Shown here: positions 1 through 11,240 of the stretch, one piece after another
Numbering within the stretch: the stretch's first letter is position 1
Layout: each line of letters begins with the position of its first letter
Source: Paralithodes platypus
Lineage: Eukaryota > Arthropoda > Malacostraca > Decapoda > Lithodidae
Direction of reading: 5' to 3'
NCBI GenBank assembly: GCA_032716605.1
Contig: CM064509.1
Location: 33,622,178-33,686,177 of the forward strand
Length of the DNA: 64,000 bases
Notes under the pieces: model-generated
The model's database searches: none
Told to the model about the DNA's origin: nothing
Seen by the model: the letters and a program-made list of their open reading frames with translations, nothing else
Made by a program: the position numbers and the translations under genes

Positions 1-264
1 ATCATCAAAGGCATCGACAATATGAACTGTAGTAAGTACTTCACTATCGACCAATCTAATTACACGCGGGGAAACGGTTGCAAAATTATTGGTAAATCTT
101 TTAACTCACACGAATTTAAGAATTTCTTCTTCAGTCGAGTTGTCAACTTGCGGAATGGGCTTCCCCGAGACGTTATAGACTGCAGCACCATTGATTCATT
201 TAAACTCCGCTTAGACAAATATCTCGCATCAAACCCGCGACTAACTGCGTTTGTAAATGAATAA
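1..264 (+). pseudogene. CR1-like ORF2, C-terminal fragment
   Basis: The frame is open from base 1 to the TAA at 262-264. It encodes the C-terminal tail that follows the reverse transcriptase in CR1/L2-type LINEs, with the family signature FFFSRVVNLRNGLP (FFFNRVVNLWNGLP in sister copies), ending in KYLASNPRLTAFVNE. The upstream part is outside the window, so intactness cannot be judged. The W-to-R change at NLWNGLP and E-F at SFNSHEFKN mark it as a diverged copy. It has no independent function. Confidence 0.9.
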
Positions 265-487
265 CTTTATTTTATCCCCCCCTCAGTTACTAACCCATCT
301 TTCCCCTACTAACTTTCTAATCCTGCCACGGGCATTAGTTCCAGGGCAGTAGTTCCCTTTCTAATGTTCCCTTACCCACTCTAAACCACTGTTTGGACAC
401 TTGATCCTCAGTGTTTTGGAGGACAAGCAGCCTAGAAGGGTCACTAGACCTGTTGTTGCTTGATTTCCTTTGTACTCCTTTGTACTC
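1..487 (+). mobile_element. CR1-like LINE, 3' end (copy A)
   Basis: This is the 3' terminal part of the CR1-like family found six times in the window, cut by the window start. It holds the last 87 codons of ORF2, a 3' untranslated region of about 220 bases nearly identical to the other copies, and the family's 3' terminus, a twice-repeated CTTTGTACTC. A (CT)n-rich tract follows immediately. CR1 elements are known to end in short tandem repeats rather than a poly(A) tail, which fits. Confidence 0.93.
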
Positions 488-780
488 TCTCTCTCTCCCC
501 TACCCTTCTTTGCATTATCTATTCTTTTTGTTTCGGCTCCTCCCCTCCTTCTTCCTCTTCTCCCCTTATCTCCCTCTCTCTCTCCCCTTCCCTCTCTCTC
601 TCTCTCTCTTCCTTTATCTACCCCTCTCACCGTTTTCTCATTCCCTCTCTCCGTATCGCACTGTTTCTCCTTCCGTCATTCTTTTCTTTCCCTCTATATC
701 TCATACTTCTTCTTTCTATGGCTTGTATCTCCGTTATAGGCTATCTTTATTTGTGTGTGTGTGTGTGTGTGTGTGTATTG
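488..780. repeat. Pyrimidine-rich simple DNA ending in (GT)n
   Basis: A long C/T-biased strand with (CT)n runs lies directly after the CR1 3' terminus and ends in a (GT)n run near 752-777. The many overlapping open frames in it follow from low complexity and are not genes. Confidence 0.85.
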
Positions 781-789
781 ATAGAGTTA

Positions 790-3238
790 GAGAGCTTTTA
801 ACACTGAGCAAAGTAAATATAGTTTGACTTAATTACTTATACTGATAGACAGTTTGCTTTGGTTGATAAATTGACAGTGAATTAGTTATGATAATGCGAT
901 CTATAGTAGATTATGAGTTAGAATATAGATAAACATGCTAGAATACATTAGTCTATGACTGTATAACTAAAGTTATACCTATACTGAGAAACAAACTATA
1001 CTAGGAATATCTAGAAGAATTAAAACTATTTAGTGTGACATCTTTCAAAATACAGTATGATAATATGAGGGAATCTGATACAGAAGTTAAGGTTATTGTA
1101 TGGACAAATGTAGCTTGATGGGGGTCTGGGTGGCAATTTGTTTATGTTGAAGGAAATCTGGGAAGGCGTTTTTGTTAGCCTATGGGACAAACTAAAATAC
1201 ATTGCTCGAAAATGGCAAACGCAAGCCAAATCCTCATGTTACGTCCTGGGATATATAAACACTGGGCTCTTTCTATTGGACTAGGTATGCGGCAACAAGC
1301 AACAACGGAAAACGCTAGATCCAACCCTTATCTATAAACCCAGGCAACAAACCACCCTAAACCGTCAAGAGTCCTGCCTGGACAACGAGGTATCCTATGA
1401 CTCGGTTACAGGGTGCACGCACTATAGACTGCTGATAGTCAAGCAGGCTATATAAAAGATCACACAATTAAGTTGACTTAAAGCTTCAAGGAAAAGATAG
1501 ATGACGGAATTAAATTGCAGAAACAATTTAATAACAAACTAGAAGAAAGTACATTTAACGTTACGTTAATTAATACAACTAATCACCCCTGCGTGAAAGA
1601 AGGTGAAAGCAAACAGTCCTCAAAACATCGTACCGGTAGACAAGATGCGGGTTTCTAAACTGCATGCGGCTACTGTAGGATCTGATGCTTAGCAAAGAAA
1701 GTACGTTACGGATTTAGAGAACTCTTAACTCATAAGCAGGAATAAATACTAGTGATAGGCCATACAGTGTATAATGGCATAGGTATAATTAAATAAAGGC
1801 AGCAACTCGCAACATAACCACATACAGGTGTGCTTCTCACTATTAGTCAGGCAAGCCTGCTCGGACAGTCTCTAAGCCACACCCTGACTCACAATGCTTA
1901 CAAAAACGGTAAACTGTGGCACAATAACAAGCATACAGAGATAATAAACCCCTAGCTGTTAATCTGCCAGGTGGCAGAGGTCTAGCCGGAAGGATATAGG
2001 CTTCGGATACCCGGGCTGAGCCACCTGCTCTAGCCTAGGGACGTTCCCAAGTCTGTGCGCCAAATTACTCTAATTGAAAGGGTGCTCTCTTGAGAGACTC
2101 AGATCGCAAGTATCTGACTCTCTCCTGGCGACCCTAAAACAAAAGCAAGACGTGCTAGCGCAGTGCTGAGTGGACTAGGCAAGGGCCCTCACACAACACA
2201 ACACTAGACACACAGGGACACAGACAAGAAAATGCCCCCAGACTCCCACGGGTATCCTAGTAAAGTCGTGCGGGTCCACAGGACTCGCACCAGCAGACTT
2301 TACTTAAAGGATCGCAAAAAGCCTCCCCTCCGGTCTAGCCCCTGCTAACCTGACACAAGAACACACTAGCAAGCATGAAACCACCAAATATGAGACAACA
2401 AAAAAGCTTCCTAGGTCTCATTAACAATTACGTCTCTGCATAAGGCCCAAAATCCTATCTAGTTATCTGAGAGCTCGTCGTTAATACAATAATAGATATA
2501 AGGTCTATCAAGGGGATGGGATAATTAAATAGATTGGTGAAGTAGTGGAAGAAGGTATACAAAGTAAGAGAGAAAGTTTCTAAGTGGGGTTGAGAGGGAT
2601 AGATATCAAGGGGGTCCGAAGGGTACGACAGTGAGGTGAGCTCTGAGTCTTGAATCTGTCTGGACCCCACCCTAGGCATGCAGAATACATCCCATGCTTG
2701 GCAACACTCAACACAGTTGCCGGGTCAAAATCGTCTACCCCGTGCGTGAGTCGAAACTAAGCCTAACGTTGCAATAAAATGCATGTGGCAACATCAGGCT
2801 CGTCCCAAGCTGGGCTCTCCGCGCGAAGCAACGTCCCCCAGCCGGTCTCTCTCTCCCGCTCGTGTCCTCCCACTCTCACTAGACTTACATCTTATATATT
2901 ATAATGAAACTATCAACTATCGAGAATAAAATATACTAAGATGTGTTGGTTAAGAATAAGGGCCGCTACAAGCTGTGAAACAACATAAGAATATCCCAGA
3001 CATTAGTTACATTGTCGTAGGATATATACTAAGGAAAAGCCGGCCGGCCGGCTACCACCAGCCGGTTTCTAAACGGCTGAGCAGCCGACGCGCGCGCATG
3101 CCCGCACGTGGCTACTATGCAGAAGCGTCACACTCAATAATAATGAAACTAAATATAATAATAACTCACAAGACATCCGATCAGATAGTGTTAAAGGTTT
3201 TAGAGTTTTTATGAAGGTATAATTTAGAATCTCCCCGA
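790..3238. other. Sparse non-coding stretch
   Basis: I see no gene, element terminus or long repeat in this block. Composition is mixed and stop codons are frequent in all frames. It contains a GC-richer part around 2000-2880 and CG-rich words near 3040-3115. It could be an unrecognised non-coding element or unique intergenic DNA. Confidence 0.5.
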
Positions 3239-3618
3239 TTAGGGAGCCCACATAGCTATTTTTCTCGTTCTCTCCTTCTCTCTTTGGTTTGTATCCATTC
3301 GGCCCCATTCAGCCTACTGTTTTAGGACGTTTACCCCCATCCAGGTGTCATTATTTTCCTGGCGAGCGGTAGCGAGCCAGCATATATATATTTTTGTGTT
3401 GACAGCAAGCTCAATTTGTAAATTTTTCGATAGAAAAATGTCTCCGGCGAAGCCCGATTTCTCCAAACAATGCTGGCTCGCTATCGCTCGCTAGGAAGAA
3501 ATCGACACCTGGATGGGGATAAACGTCTTAAAACAGTTGGCTGAATGGGGCCGAATGGATAAAGCCAGGGAAAGAGAGAAAAGGAGAGAAAGATAAAACA
3601 AACTGTGACCCCCCTTAA
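3239..3618. mobile_element. Family A foldback MITE, copy 1
   Basis: About 380 bp, with a TTAGGGAGCCCAC left end (TTAA consensus, one base lost) and a GTGACCCCCCTTAA right end. The two arms are inverted copies of each other. Each carries CCATTCGGCCCCATTCAGCC, the AGGTGTC word and a CCTGGCGAGCG-type block, around a short unpaired centre containing TCCGGCGAAGCC. No coding capacity. TTAA ends suggest mobilisation by a piggyBac-type transposase, which is not present here. The right TTAA is shared with the next element. Confidence 0.85.
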
Positions 3619-3818
3619 CCCTTTGAGTACCAGCGACGTATTCTAGCTATATATAGACGATATTATGCAGCTTAGGAAGGATCTGTGGTAGTCAAAGGGG
3701 TTGGTTGAAATAGTTTGAAGCCTTATTATTGCTAGAGGTCCTTCCTAGGCTGAATAAAATCATCTTAATAGTTGCCGGAATATGATTTAAAGGACGTCCC
3801 TGGTACTGAACGGGTTAA
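3615..3818. mobile_element. Family C MITE, copy 1
   Basis: 204 bp from TTAACCCTTTGAGTACCAGC to its imperfect inverted copy ending TACTGAACGGGTTAA. The interior has two inverted words around CTTAGGAAGGATC and GGTCCTTCCTAGG. It shares its left TTAA with the right TTAA of the family A element before it. A second, close copy is at 13977-14189. Confidence 0.8.
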
Positions 3819-4740
3819 GGGAAGAAGCTTCCGTGTATACTGTATATACCGGCATTGATTATAGTCGGCTGCATGGTTTAAGATTTTAGTTTGTGTATTA
3901 AAAAATGTACTTGTGTGTGTATGTATGTGTGTGTGTGTGTGTGTGTTCTTATAAATTGCTATAATGATTTCTTCATGTGTTGTGTCGCACACTAAAGAAT
4001 ATCTGTACAATTTACAGAAAATAATTGTCAATTAGGCTGCCAAACATTTTCTGTAAAATGTACAGGATTCTTTATAACCATTTTCAGAAGAACTCTGTTG
4101 AATATACAGACTGACTTGTTAATTTGCAATATGTAATCTCTTTTTAATTAGTGAATAGGCTGTTCCAGTTCATAAAGAACAATAAAGTGTACCTTCAGTA
4201 TTTCTATAGTTGTTCAATGTTCTGGTTTGACAGTCAATGCTTGTAATTTATTATACAGAGACTATCTGTATCTTACGTTTACTTTGAATTGTATAGTGAT
4301 AAAAACAGACAAATAATATAAATACAGATATTTATTTTTACAGGGCGTGCACAATTCTTCTGAATTTAATGTGTTTTATATATTGCCTCTTAAAATATGT
4401 GAGATATATTTGTGTTCACTATTCTAATATGATTCCCTATCGTGTTTCTCCTACTTCACTCCAGTAATAAATAAATATATATATATATATATATATACAG
4501 TATAATTTATACAGTATATAATTGATTTATGTTTCAATTGCTGTCCAACCATTTTCCATGCCCATTTGTTATCCCCCCGTGAACCCTTCATTGATTAACT
4601 TCATTACACACAATAGAGTCAGCAGTAATAGTATATAGAGGCAGCGGCAGCTCTATATAACAAACCTAACGTACTTACTGGGTCGGATTAGGTTATGTTA
4701 GGGTTGATTGGGGAGGCAATACGGCAGATGAGAGCTACTG
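3819..4740. other. AT-rich non-coding stretch with small (TA)n
   Basis: Apart from a (GT)n run near 3915-3947 and an (AT)n run near 4475-4495, I see only AT-rich non-coding sequence with no supported gene. Confidence 0.5.
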
Positions 4741-4767
4741 ATGGAGCCTTTGTTGTTGTATATACCC

Positions 4768-4814
4768 ACACACACACATGTTCGGATATATTCACACACA
4801 CACACACACACACA

Positions 4815-4871
<57 letters not shown>

Positions 4872-5156
4872 TCACACACACACACACATACATACATACA
4901 TACACACACATATACATTCTCTCTCTCTCTAACGAAGACACGCACGGAGAGACTCACACACACACAAACACATACATATATACACACACATATACATTCT
5001 CTCTCTCTCTAACGAACACACACGCACAGAGAGACTCACACACACACACACACACACAATTACAAACACAAACACACACACACACACACATACACATACA
5101 TACATACACACACATATACATGTTCTCTCTCTCTAACGAACACACACGCACGGAGA

Positions 5157-5220
<64 letters not shown>
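4768..5220. repeat. Compound (CA)n/(CT)n minisatellite
   Basis: Long (CA)n tracts are interrupted three times by a similar block containing (CT)n and AACGAACACACACGCACGGA-type words, so a higher-order unit of roughly 110-150 bp is visible. The Thr/His and Cys/Val frames across it are artefacts of the dinucleotide repeat. Confidence 0.9.
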
Positions 5221-5221
<1 letters not shown>

Positions 5222-5365
5222 CTAGAGAAATGTTTTTATGAATTGTACAAATTATATATCTAACAAACCTGGACATAAACCAATAACATCTGACATATTG
5301 AGAGGCTATGTATTGTATTATTGTTTGTATGTGAATATTGGGATTTTATCTTTATATACAAATTG

Positions 5366-5752
5366 TTAAGGGGGGTCACCGTTTTTTTTTTTTTATCTGT
5401 CTCTCCTTTTCTCTCTTTCCCTGGCTTGTATCCATTCGGCCCCATTCAGCCAACTGTTTTAAGACGTTTATCCCCATCCAGGTGTCGATTTCTTCCTGGC
5501 GAGCGAAAGCGAGCCAGCATTATATGGAGAAATCCGGCTTCGCCGGAGACATTTTTCTATCGAAAATGTAAAAATTTAGCTTGCTGTCAAAACAAAAATA
5601 TATATATGCTGGCTGGCTAACGCTCGCCAAGAAAATATTGGCACCTGGATGGGGGTAAACGTCTTAAAACAGTAGGTTGAATGGGGCCGAATGAAAAGAA
5701 GCCAAAGAGAGAGGGAGAGAAAGAGCAAAAAAAGCGAATTGGGCTCCCTTAA
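5366..5752. mobile_element. Family A foldback MITE, copy 2
   Basis: 387 bp with perfect TTAA at both ends (TTAAGGGGGGTCACC left, GGGCTCCCTTAA right). Arms of about 165 bp are near-perfect inverted repeats, each with CCATTCGGCCCCATTCAGCC, ACGTTTAYCCCCATCCAGG and GGCGAGCG-type motifs. The centre contains the small hairpin TCCGGCTTCGCCGGA and ATTTTTCTATCGAAAATG. No ORF of its own. Confidence 0.9.
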
Positions 5753-5849
5753 GCAAAGTAAATCTAAAGCGGTTTCGCAACTTCACTATGATAGTTTGTA
5801 GTACCCACTGAACCGGCACATGATTAAGTCAAATTCATGTAATATGAGC

Positions 5850-6190
5850 TAAACTAGAAGTGCACTCGGTAGAGCACATACCTCCGCCGTCGCTGGCTGG
5901 TGCTATACCATTAAATCATAAACCTAAATTTTCTTCGGGAACTGGGTTCTAGGATATAATCCTGATTGCCTCCTAACTTTAAAAATTTCTTCCTTGGTGC
6001 ATACCCTATCTGCCCACCAAATTCATGAAAATCTCCGGATCACCTCCTAAATTGAATCACTTCTTTTTGGCGCATATCTGCCCAGCAAATTGCGTTAAAT
6101 TTGGTTCATAACTTTGTGAGATATCATGTTTACAGGCAGGCAAACAGACAGACAAACAGACGATAACATAACCTCTGTCCAACTTTGTTG
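5850..6190 (+). mobile_element. Possible SINE-like element
   Basis: The start contains AGTGCACTCGGTAGAGCACA, which resembles a tRNA D-arm/A-box. The end has a short-period tail of CAGACAGACAAACAGACGAT followed by AACATAACCTCTGT, a type of 3' end I associate with arthropod retroposons. I see no clear B-box, and only one copy is present, so this is tentative. Confidence 0.4.
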
Positions 6191-6314
6191 TCGAAAGCAA
6201 TGAATAACTTTCTAGTATATATTGGACCCCTTTAAAGGTAGCCCTAATAAAGGGATATCACAGAAAGGTGTTATCGTCATATTTGTATAGTCACTATTTT
6301 GTTTTGACAATATT

Positions 6315-6525
6315 TCTATAGGTATACTGGTATCGGTATATAGGTATACTGGTATCGGTATATAGGTATACTGGTATCGGTATATAGGTATACTGGTATC
6401 GGTATATTTGAAGACCACGTGATACCATGCTATTATTGCAGCGGTGTAGATTATAGGTATACTGGTATCGGTATATTTGAAGACCACGTGATACCATGCT
6501 ATTATTGCAGCGGTGTAGATTATGT
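6315..6525. repeat. Nested tandem repeat (22-bp and 69-bp units)
   Basis: A 22-bp unit (GGTATACTGGTATCGGTATA core) is repeated four times. A longer unit follows twice, consisting of that core plus TTGAAGACCACGTGATACCA and GCTATTATTGCAGCGGTGTA. Small units are therefore embedded in a larger duplicated unit. Confidence 0.9.
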
Positions 6526-6898
6526 AATTTTTTAATGGAAAATAACACAAAAAACACCAAATAGTGGTTTGCAATGGTAGTGGTATTATGAAGAGCACAA
6601 CTCTCACCATACATAAAGTTGCACCAATTCGAATATATGAACCTTTAAATCCAGGATCTGAAACATCTGGGCCATAATGATGTATTGTACTATCTCAGTC
6701 GCGTTCGATATTGATTAAAATGAGTGCGTCGCCATTGATCTTGTCTGTACATATAGGTGTTCTTGTTTATCGCTAGCCATAATGTGTAGGCCCGGACATT
6801 ATATACCGGGTATCTGAGAAATGAAAGTGAAAGAGTATATTTTTTTTATATTTCTCCTTCCCGTCCTTCCCTGAATCATAAATGTCTAAAATGTTCAT

Positions 6899-7011
6899 GG
6901 AATCACACACTCACACTCACCCTCTCCTTCTTACTTTCACTCTCACTCAGTCTCTCTCTCTCTCACTCACTCTCTTTCTACCTCTCTCTCACACACACAC
7001 ACACGCGCACG

Positions 7012-7042
<31 letters not shown>

Positions 7043-7206
7043 TTACCCTCTCCCTCTTGCTTTCACTCTCACTCAGTCTCTCTCTCTCACTCACTCTCTT
7101 TCTACCTCTCTCTCACACACACACGCACGCACACACACTCACCCTCTCCCTCTTGCTTTCACTCTCACTCAGTCTCTCTCTCTCTCTCTCTCTCACTCAC
7201 TCTCTC
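6899..7206. repeat. Compound minisatellite, left of CR1 copy B
   Basis: About three units of roughly 100-120 bp, each containing ACTCACCCTCTCCCTCTTGC, a TTTCACTCTCACTCAGTCTC word, (CT)n, TTTCTACCTCTC and (CA)n with ACGCACGCAC. The same unit resumes on the far side of the CR1 element at 10458-10725, so the LINE interrupted this array. Confidence 0.88.
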
Positions 7207-7368
7207 GAAACGTGGGATCATTTTTACTATGATAAATCTTTGTTTTCAGGAGATGGTGTACATCTCAATTAAGTAGGAGCTGCACGTCATGGTCGTCTGC
7301 TGAACGATGCAGTCAAGGATTTCCGTTCAAAAAACGGGGTCAACCAGACCCCAGACAGGGTAGTGTAA
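7207..7368 (+). pseudogene. CR1-like ORF1 esterase, C-terminal fragment
   Basis: The frame from 7207 encodes the end of an SGNH/GDSL esterase: SLFSGDGVHLN, matching the catalytic Asp/His block (DGTHLN) of the intact ORF1 at 19260-19850. A TAA replaces the Pro codon expected after HLN (7270-7272). The frame then continues as VGAARHGRLLNDAV to the natural-looking stop at 7366-7368. Everything before the Asp/His block is missing and is replaced by (CT)n. Only about half of the residues match the 19.2 kb copy. Confidence 0.8.
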
Positions 7369-10231
7369 GTCAAATACGAACTGAAAATTCAGACAATGCA
7401 CAATCGGTAACATCCAACTCTAATACTCTTAAGGTGTTTTATGTAAATGCTCGTAGCATACGCAATAAATTTTCAGATCTAGAGGAAATCGTGTTTACAG
7501 AACATTATGATATAATCGGCATTACAGAATCTTGGTTAAATACGGAAGACAGAGACTTTTTAGCCGAATATACGCTTCCTGGTTATACAATGTTTGAGAA
7601 AAGTCGGATCAAAAGAAATGGAGGAGGAGTTCTGTTTTTTATAAAGGAAAGTCTTAATCCTGTCTTAATGTCAAAACCTCAAATTGCGAATATAGACATA
7701 TCTTACGTACTATTAAATAATAAACGAGGAACTAAAATAACACTAGCTTTATTATACAGACCCCCATCTCAATCAGTGCAAACTGACAGTGAAATTTATG
7801 AACAAATTGCAGAAATAACTAACATACAAGATACCGTAATTCTTGGCGATTTCAACTTACCCGTGACTAAATGGGGCGATATTCTTACTTCACACTCTGG
7901 ACACGACCTCTATGCTAACTTGCAAGAGAGTTCACTTTTTCAATTTGTACAATCTCCGACCCGTGGTAATAATGTGCTTGACCTTGTACTCGCAACAAAA
8001 GAAGAATTAATAGAGAATTTGAATGTTGGTGATGAATTCAGTAACAGCGACCATCGTACGATAACTTTCACTTAAAAGTTTACTAGTAACAAATCAAATA
8101 GCAGCATTGAGAAAGTTCCTAATTTCAAGAAAGCAAATTTTCATAAACTTAAATCAAAGTTTAAAGAAACTGACTGGAGCTTTCTGACTAACAATAACGA
8201 CATAAATACATCTTGGGAGTGTTTCACAACCACTTACCTTAAGGCAGTGCAAGACTGAATACCATCGAAAATACGGCGTCCAGGCCATAATGATAAGCCC
8301 AAATGGTGGAATAAAGATATTTCAGACTGTCTGCTTGCTAAAAAATTTGCTAATGATAGATTAAAATCCTCTCAAAATGACGAAGAACGGGTGAAATTTG
8401 TAGAGCTACGACGCAAAGCCAAAAAGTAATTAAGCAAAGTAAAAAGACCCTGGAGTTACATGTTGCGAATCAAAGTAAAACAAACCCCGAAGAATTCTAT
8501 AGTTATATCAGAAAGAAAAAAGTAGTTACTTCAACTGTTGGACCGTTAGTCGATGAAAATGGAGAATACACCAAAGACGAAGTACAAATGAGTAATGCCC
8601 TCAATACCTTCTTTGCATCAGTTTTTACAACCGAAGACCTCAGTGATATCCCTACACCATCGCCGATTCAGATTGATAATTCAGATGTTCTAAGCAATAT
8701 CACCGTTACAGAGAGAGAAGTATTGAATTGTTTAGATAAACTCAAGGTAAATAAAACGCCTGGACCTGATACAATCTCGCCTAGAGTTCTAAAGGAAGCT
8801 AAGGATGAGCTCTCCAAACCACTGACAGTGCTATTCAATGAATCCTTGCAGTCTGGAACTATGCCTGATCAGTGGAAGCTAGCCAACGTAACACCGATAT
8901 TAAAAAAAGGCAGCAAATCCCTACCCAGTAACTATCGTCCAATTAGCTTAACCTCAATTGTATGTAAAATGTTAGAAACGGTCATAAGAGACAGACTCGT
9001 AAATCACTTAGAGGCAAATAACTTACTTAAAGATACTCAACACGGCTTTCGTAAAAAACGTTCCTGTTTAACAAACCTCTTAGACTTCTTCCACGATATC
9101 CTTAACCTCTACGATGAGAGTAAAGCTGTAGATATTTTATACCTTGATTTTCAAAAGTCCTTTGACAAAGTTCCCCACAAACGTTTAGTGCTAAAACTAA
9201 AAGCGCATGGAATACAAGACGGTGTGTTGAAATGGATAGAAAATTGGCTCAGCGACAGAAAGCAAAGGGTATTCATAAACGGTAAGGCATCTAAATGGAC
9301 CAATGTAAGTAGCGGGGTACCCCAGGGATCGGTACTAGGACCAATTCTCTTTCTAATTTACATCAACGACATAGATGAGGGTCTCACCTGTACAATCTCA
9401 AAATTTGCTGACGATACAAAAATTGCAAATAGCGTACTCTCAAAAGAACAAGTTGACGATATGCAACACAATCTAGATAAATTGTCATGTTGGGCCCAAA
9501 TTTGGCAAATGAGTTTCAATGCGGATAAATGTAAAGTACTACATATCGGATACCAAAATGAGAAAGCAAACTATTCGATGAATGGCACTCAGCTTAAGAA
9601 TGTAAACAGAGAAACCGATCTGGGAGTAACAATATCGAGTAACCTAAAACCGAGTCAACAATGTTCAGAAGTTGTTAAGAAGGCAAACAAAATAATTGGC
9701 TTTATAGGCAGGTCATTTGAGCATAAATCCAAAGAAGTTATCCTAACCCTTTACAATTCCTTAGTCCGCCCTCTTCTGGAATACTGCGTTCAATCCTGGT
9801 GCCCTTATTACCAAAAAGATATAAACAAGCTAGAACGAGTTTAACGTAGAGTTACCAAAATGATACCTAGCCTAAAGAACAAACCATACGAAGAGCGTCT
9901 TAGAGAATTAAATCTATTTCCTTTAACCCAGCACAGATTAAGAGGTGACTTAAGTCAAGTGTTCAAAATCATCAAAGGCATCGACAATATGAACTGTAGT
10001 AAGTACTTCACTATCGACCAATCTAATTACACGCGGGGAAACGGTTGCAAAATTATTGGTAAATCTTTTAACTCACACGAATCTAAGAATTTCTTCTTCA
10101 ATCGAGTTGTCAACTTGTGGAATGGGCTTCCCCGAGACGTTATAGACTGCAGCACCGTTGATTCATTTAAACTCAGCTTAGACAAATATCTCGCATCAAA
10201 CCCGCGACTGACTGCGTTTGTAAATGAATAA
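7369..10231 (+). pseudogene. CR1-like ORF2 (endonuclease-reverse transcriptase), broken
   Basis: The endonuclease (7434-8075) shows NARSIRNK, ITESWLN, GDFNLP and SDHR, the active-site words of LINE APE-type endonucleases. The first lesion is TTA to TAA at 8073-8075 just after SDHRTITFT. A TGC to TGA stop follows near 8256, then a one-base loss near 8427 in the Lys-Lys-Leu-Ile linker. The RT (8588-9844) is open and has [21 protein letters not shown] and FADD, so its catalytic residues survive. A CAA to TAA stop ends it at 9842-9844, and the C-terminal tail continues at 9860-10231. Confidence 0.92.
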
Positions 10232-10457
10232 CTTTATTTTATCCCCCCCTCAGTTACTAACCCATCTGTCCCCTACTAGCTTCCTAATCCTGCCACGGAC
10301 ATTAGTTCTAGGGCAGTAGTTCCCTTTCCAATGTTCCCTTACCCACTCTAAACCACTGTTTGGACACTTGATCCTCAGTGTTTTGGAGGACAAGCAGCCT
10401 AGAAGGGTCACTAGACCTGTTGTTGCTTGATTTCCTTTGTACTCCTTTGTACTCTTT

Positions 10458-10461
10458 CTAC

Positions 10462-10497
<36 letters not shown>

Positions 10498-10663
10498 AGC
10501 ACGCACACACACTCACCCTCTCCCTCTTGATTTCACTCTCACTCAGTCTCTCTCTTTCTCTCTCACTCAGTCTCTCTCTTTCTCTCTCACTCACTCTCTT
10601 TCTACCTCTCTCTTTCTCTCTCACACACACACACCCTCTCTCTCTCACAAACACACACACACC

Positions 10664-10715
<52 letters not shown>

Positions 10716-10725
10716 CTCTCTCTCA
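10458..10725. repeat. Compound minisatellite, right of CR1 copy B
   Basis: It repeats the unit seen left of the LINE: TTTCTACCTCTCTC, (CA)n with a GCACGCACAC variant, ACTCACCCTCTCCCTCTTGA, and TTTCACTCTCACTCAGTCTC. Further (CT)n/(CA)n follows. Confidence 0.88.
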
Positions 10726-10879
10726 CGCCATCCCCCGGTAATAATAAGCATCATAGTGGCTCGCCCGTAACTCATGCAGACTTAGTATGATTGGCAGCGG
10801 GCTAAGTCAGCATGCAGAAATATGTTGTAGCATGAAAGGCGTGTTGAAGCCGAGACATGTGGCGCGTGGAGAGGAAAAC

Positions 10880-11240
10880 TAGGCCATATTATTTATTTGT
10901 TGTTGTATTTGTTTATGTATTTACTGTTATTTTATTTGTTTAGTTTCCTTGCTAGACCTCCGTCAAGCTTTGTGTATTTATTAATCTATTTATTGTTATT
11001 TTGTTTTTAGTTTCCTTGCTAGACCTCCGTCAAGTTTAAAAAAAAAATATATATATATATTGGTGCATTTTTGGGTAAAACAATGCCGCGGCCAAAGGCC
11101 AGTTCCTTCTATATTACAGGTTCGCTGTCGCTCGCCAGCAAAGAATCTACACCTAAATGGCACGACAGGTCTAAATATTGGCAAAGAAATGGGTCGTAAT
11201 GAGGCGAACGTCATAAAATGTTCTCAAAACCCTAAGAAAA
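10880..11240 (-). mobile_element. Family B MITE, diverged copy
   Basis: Minus-oriented family B sequence: TTAGTTTCCTTGCTAGACCT, then CCGCGGCCAAAGGCC, TCGCTGTCGCTCGCC, and ACACCTAAATGGCACGA. The word TTTCCTTGCTAGACCTCC occurs twice, so the 3' part has a local duplication of about 70 bp. Ends are not clean. Confidence 0.7.

Larger units (their letters stand above)
7207..10457 (+). mobile_element. CR1-like LINE (copy B), 5'-truncated
   Basis: It starts inside the ORF1 esterase directly after (CT)n and runs through ORF2 and the 3' UTR to the CTTTGTACTC terminal repeat at 10437-10457. RT, tail and UTR are nearly identical to the other copies. The esterase and endonuclease parts are clearly more diverged, pointing to a separate subfamily or a mosaic. 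Several stops and one frameshift make it non-autonomous. Confidence 0.93.

Noticed and set aside
3069..3308. Frames crossing family A MITE ends (also near 5260, 14218, 31007, 44780, 61053)
   Set aside because: The repeated MGPNGYKP or SIRPHSANCFKTF peptides are translations of the MITE arm CCATTCGGCCCCATTCAGCC and appear wherever the MITE does.
4741..5263. Thr/His-rich and Cys/Val-rich frames
   Set aside because: Direct translation of (CA)n and (GT)n. The same applies to 10427-10790, 25187-25525 and 51598-52055.
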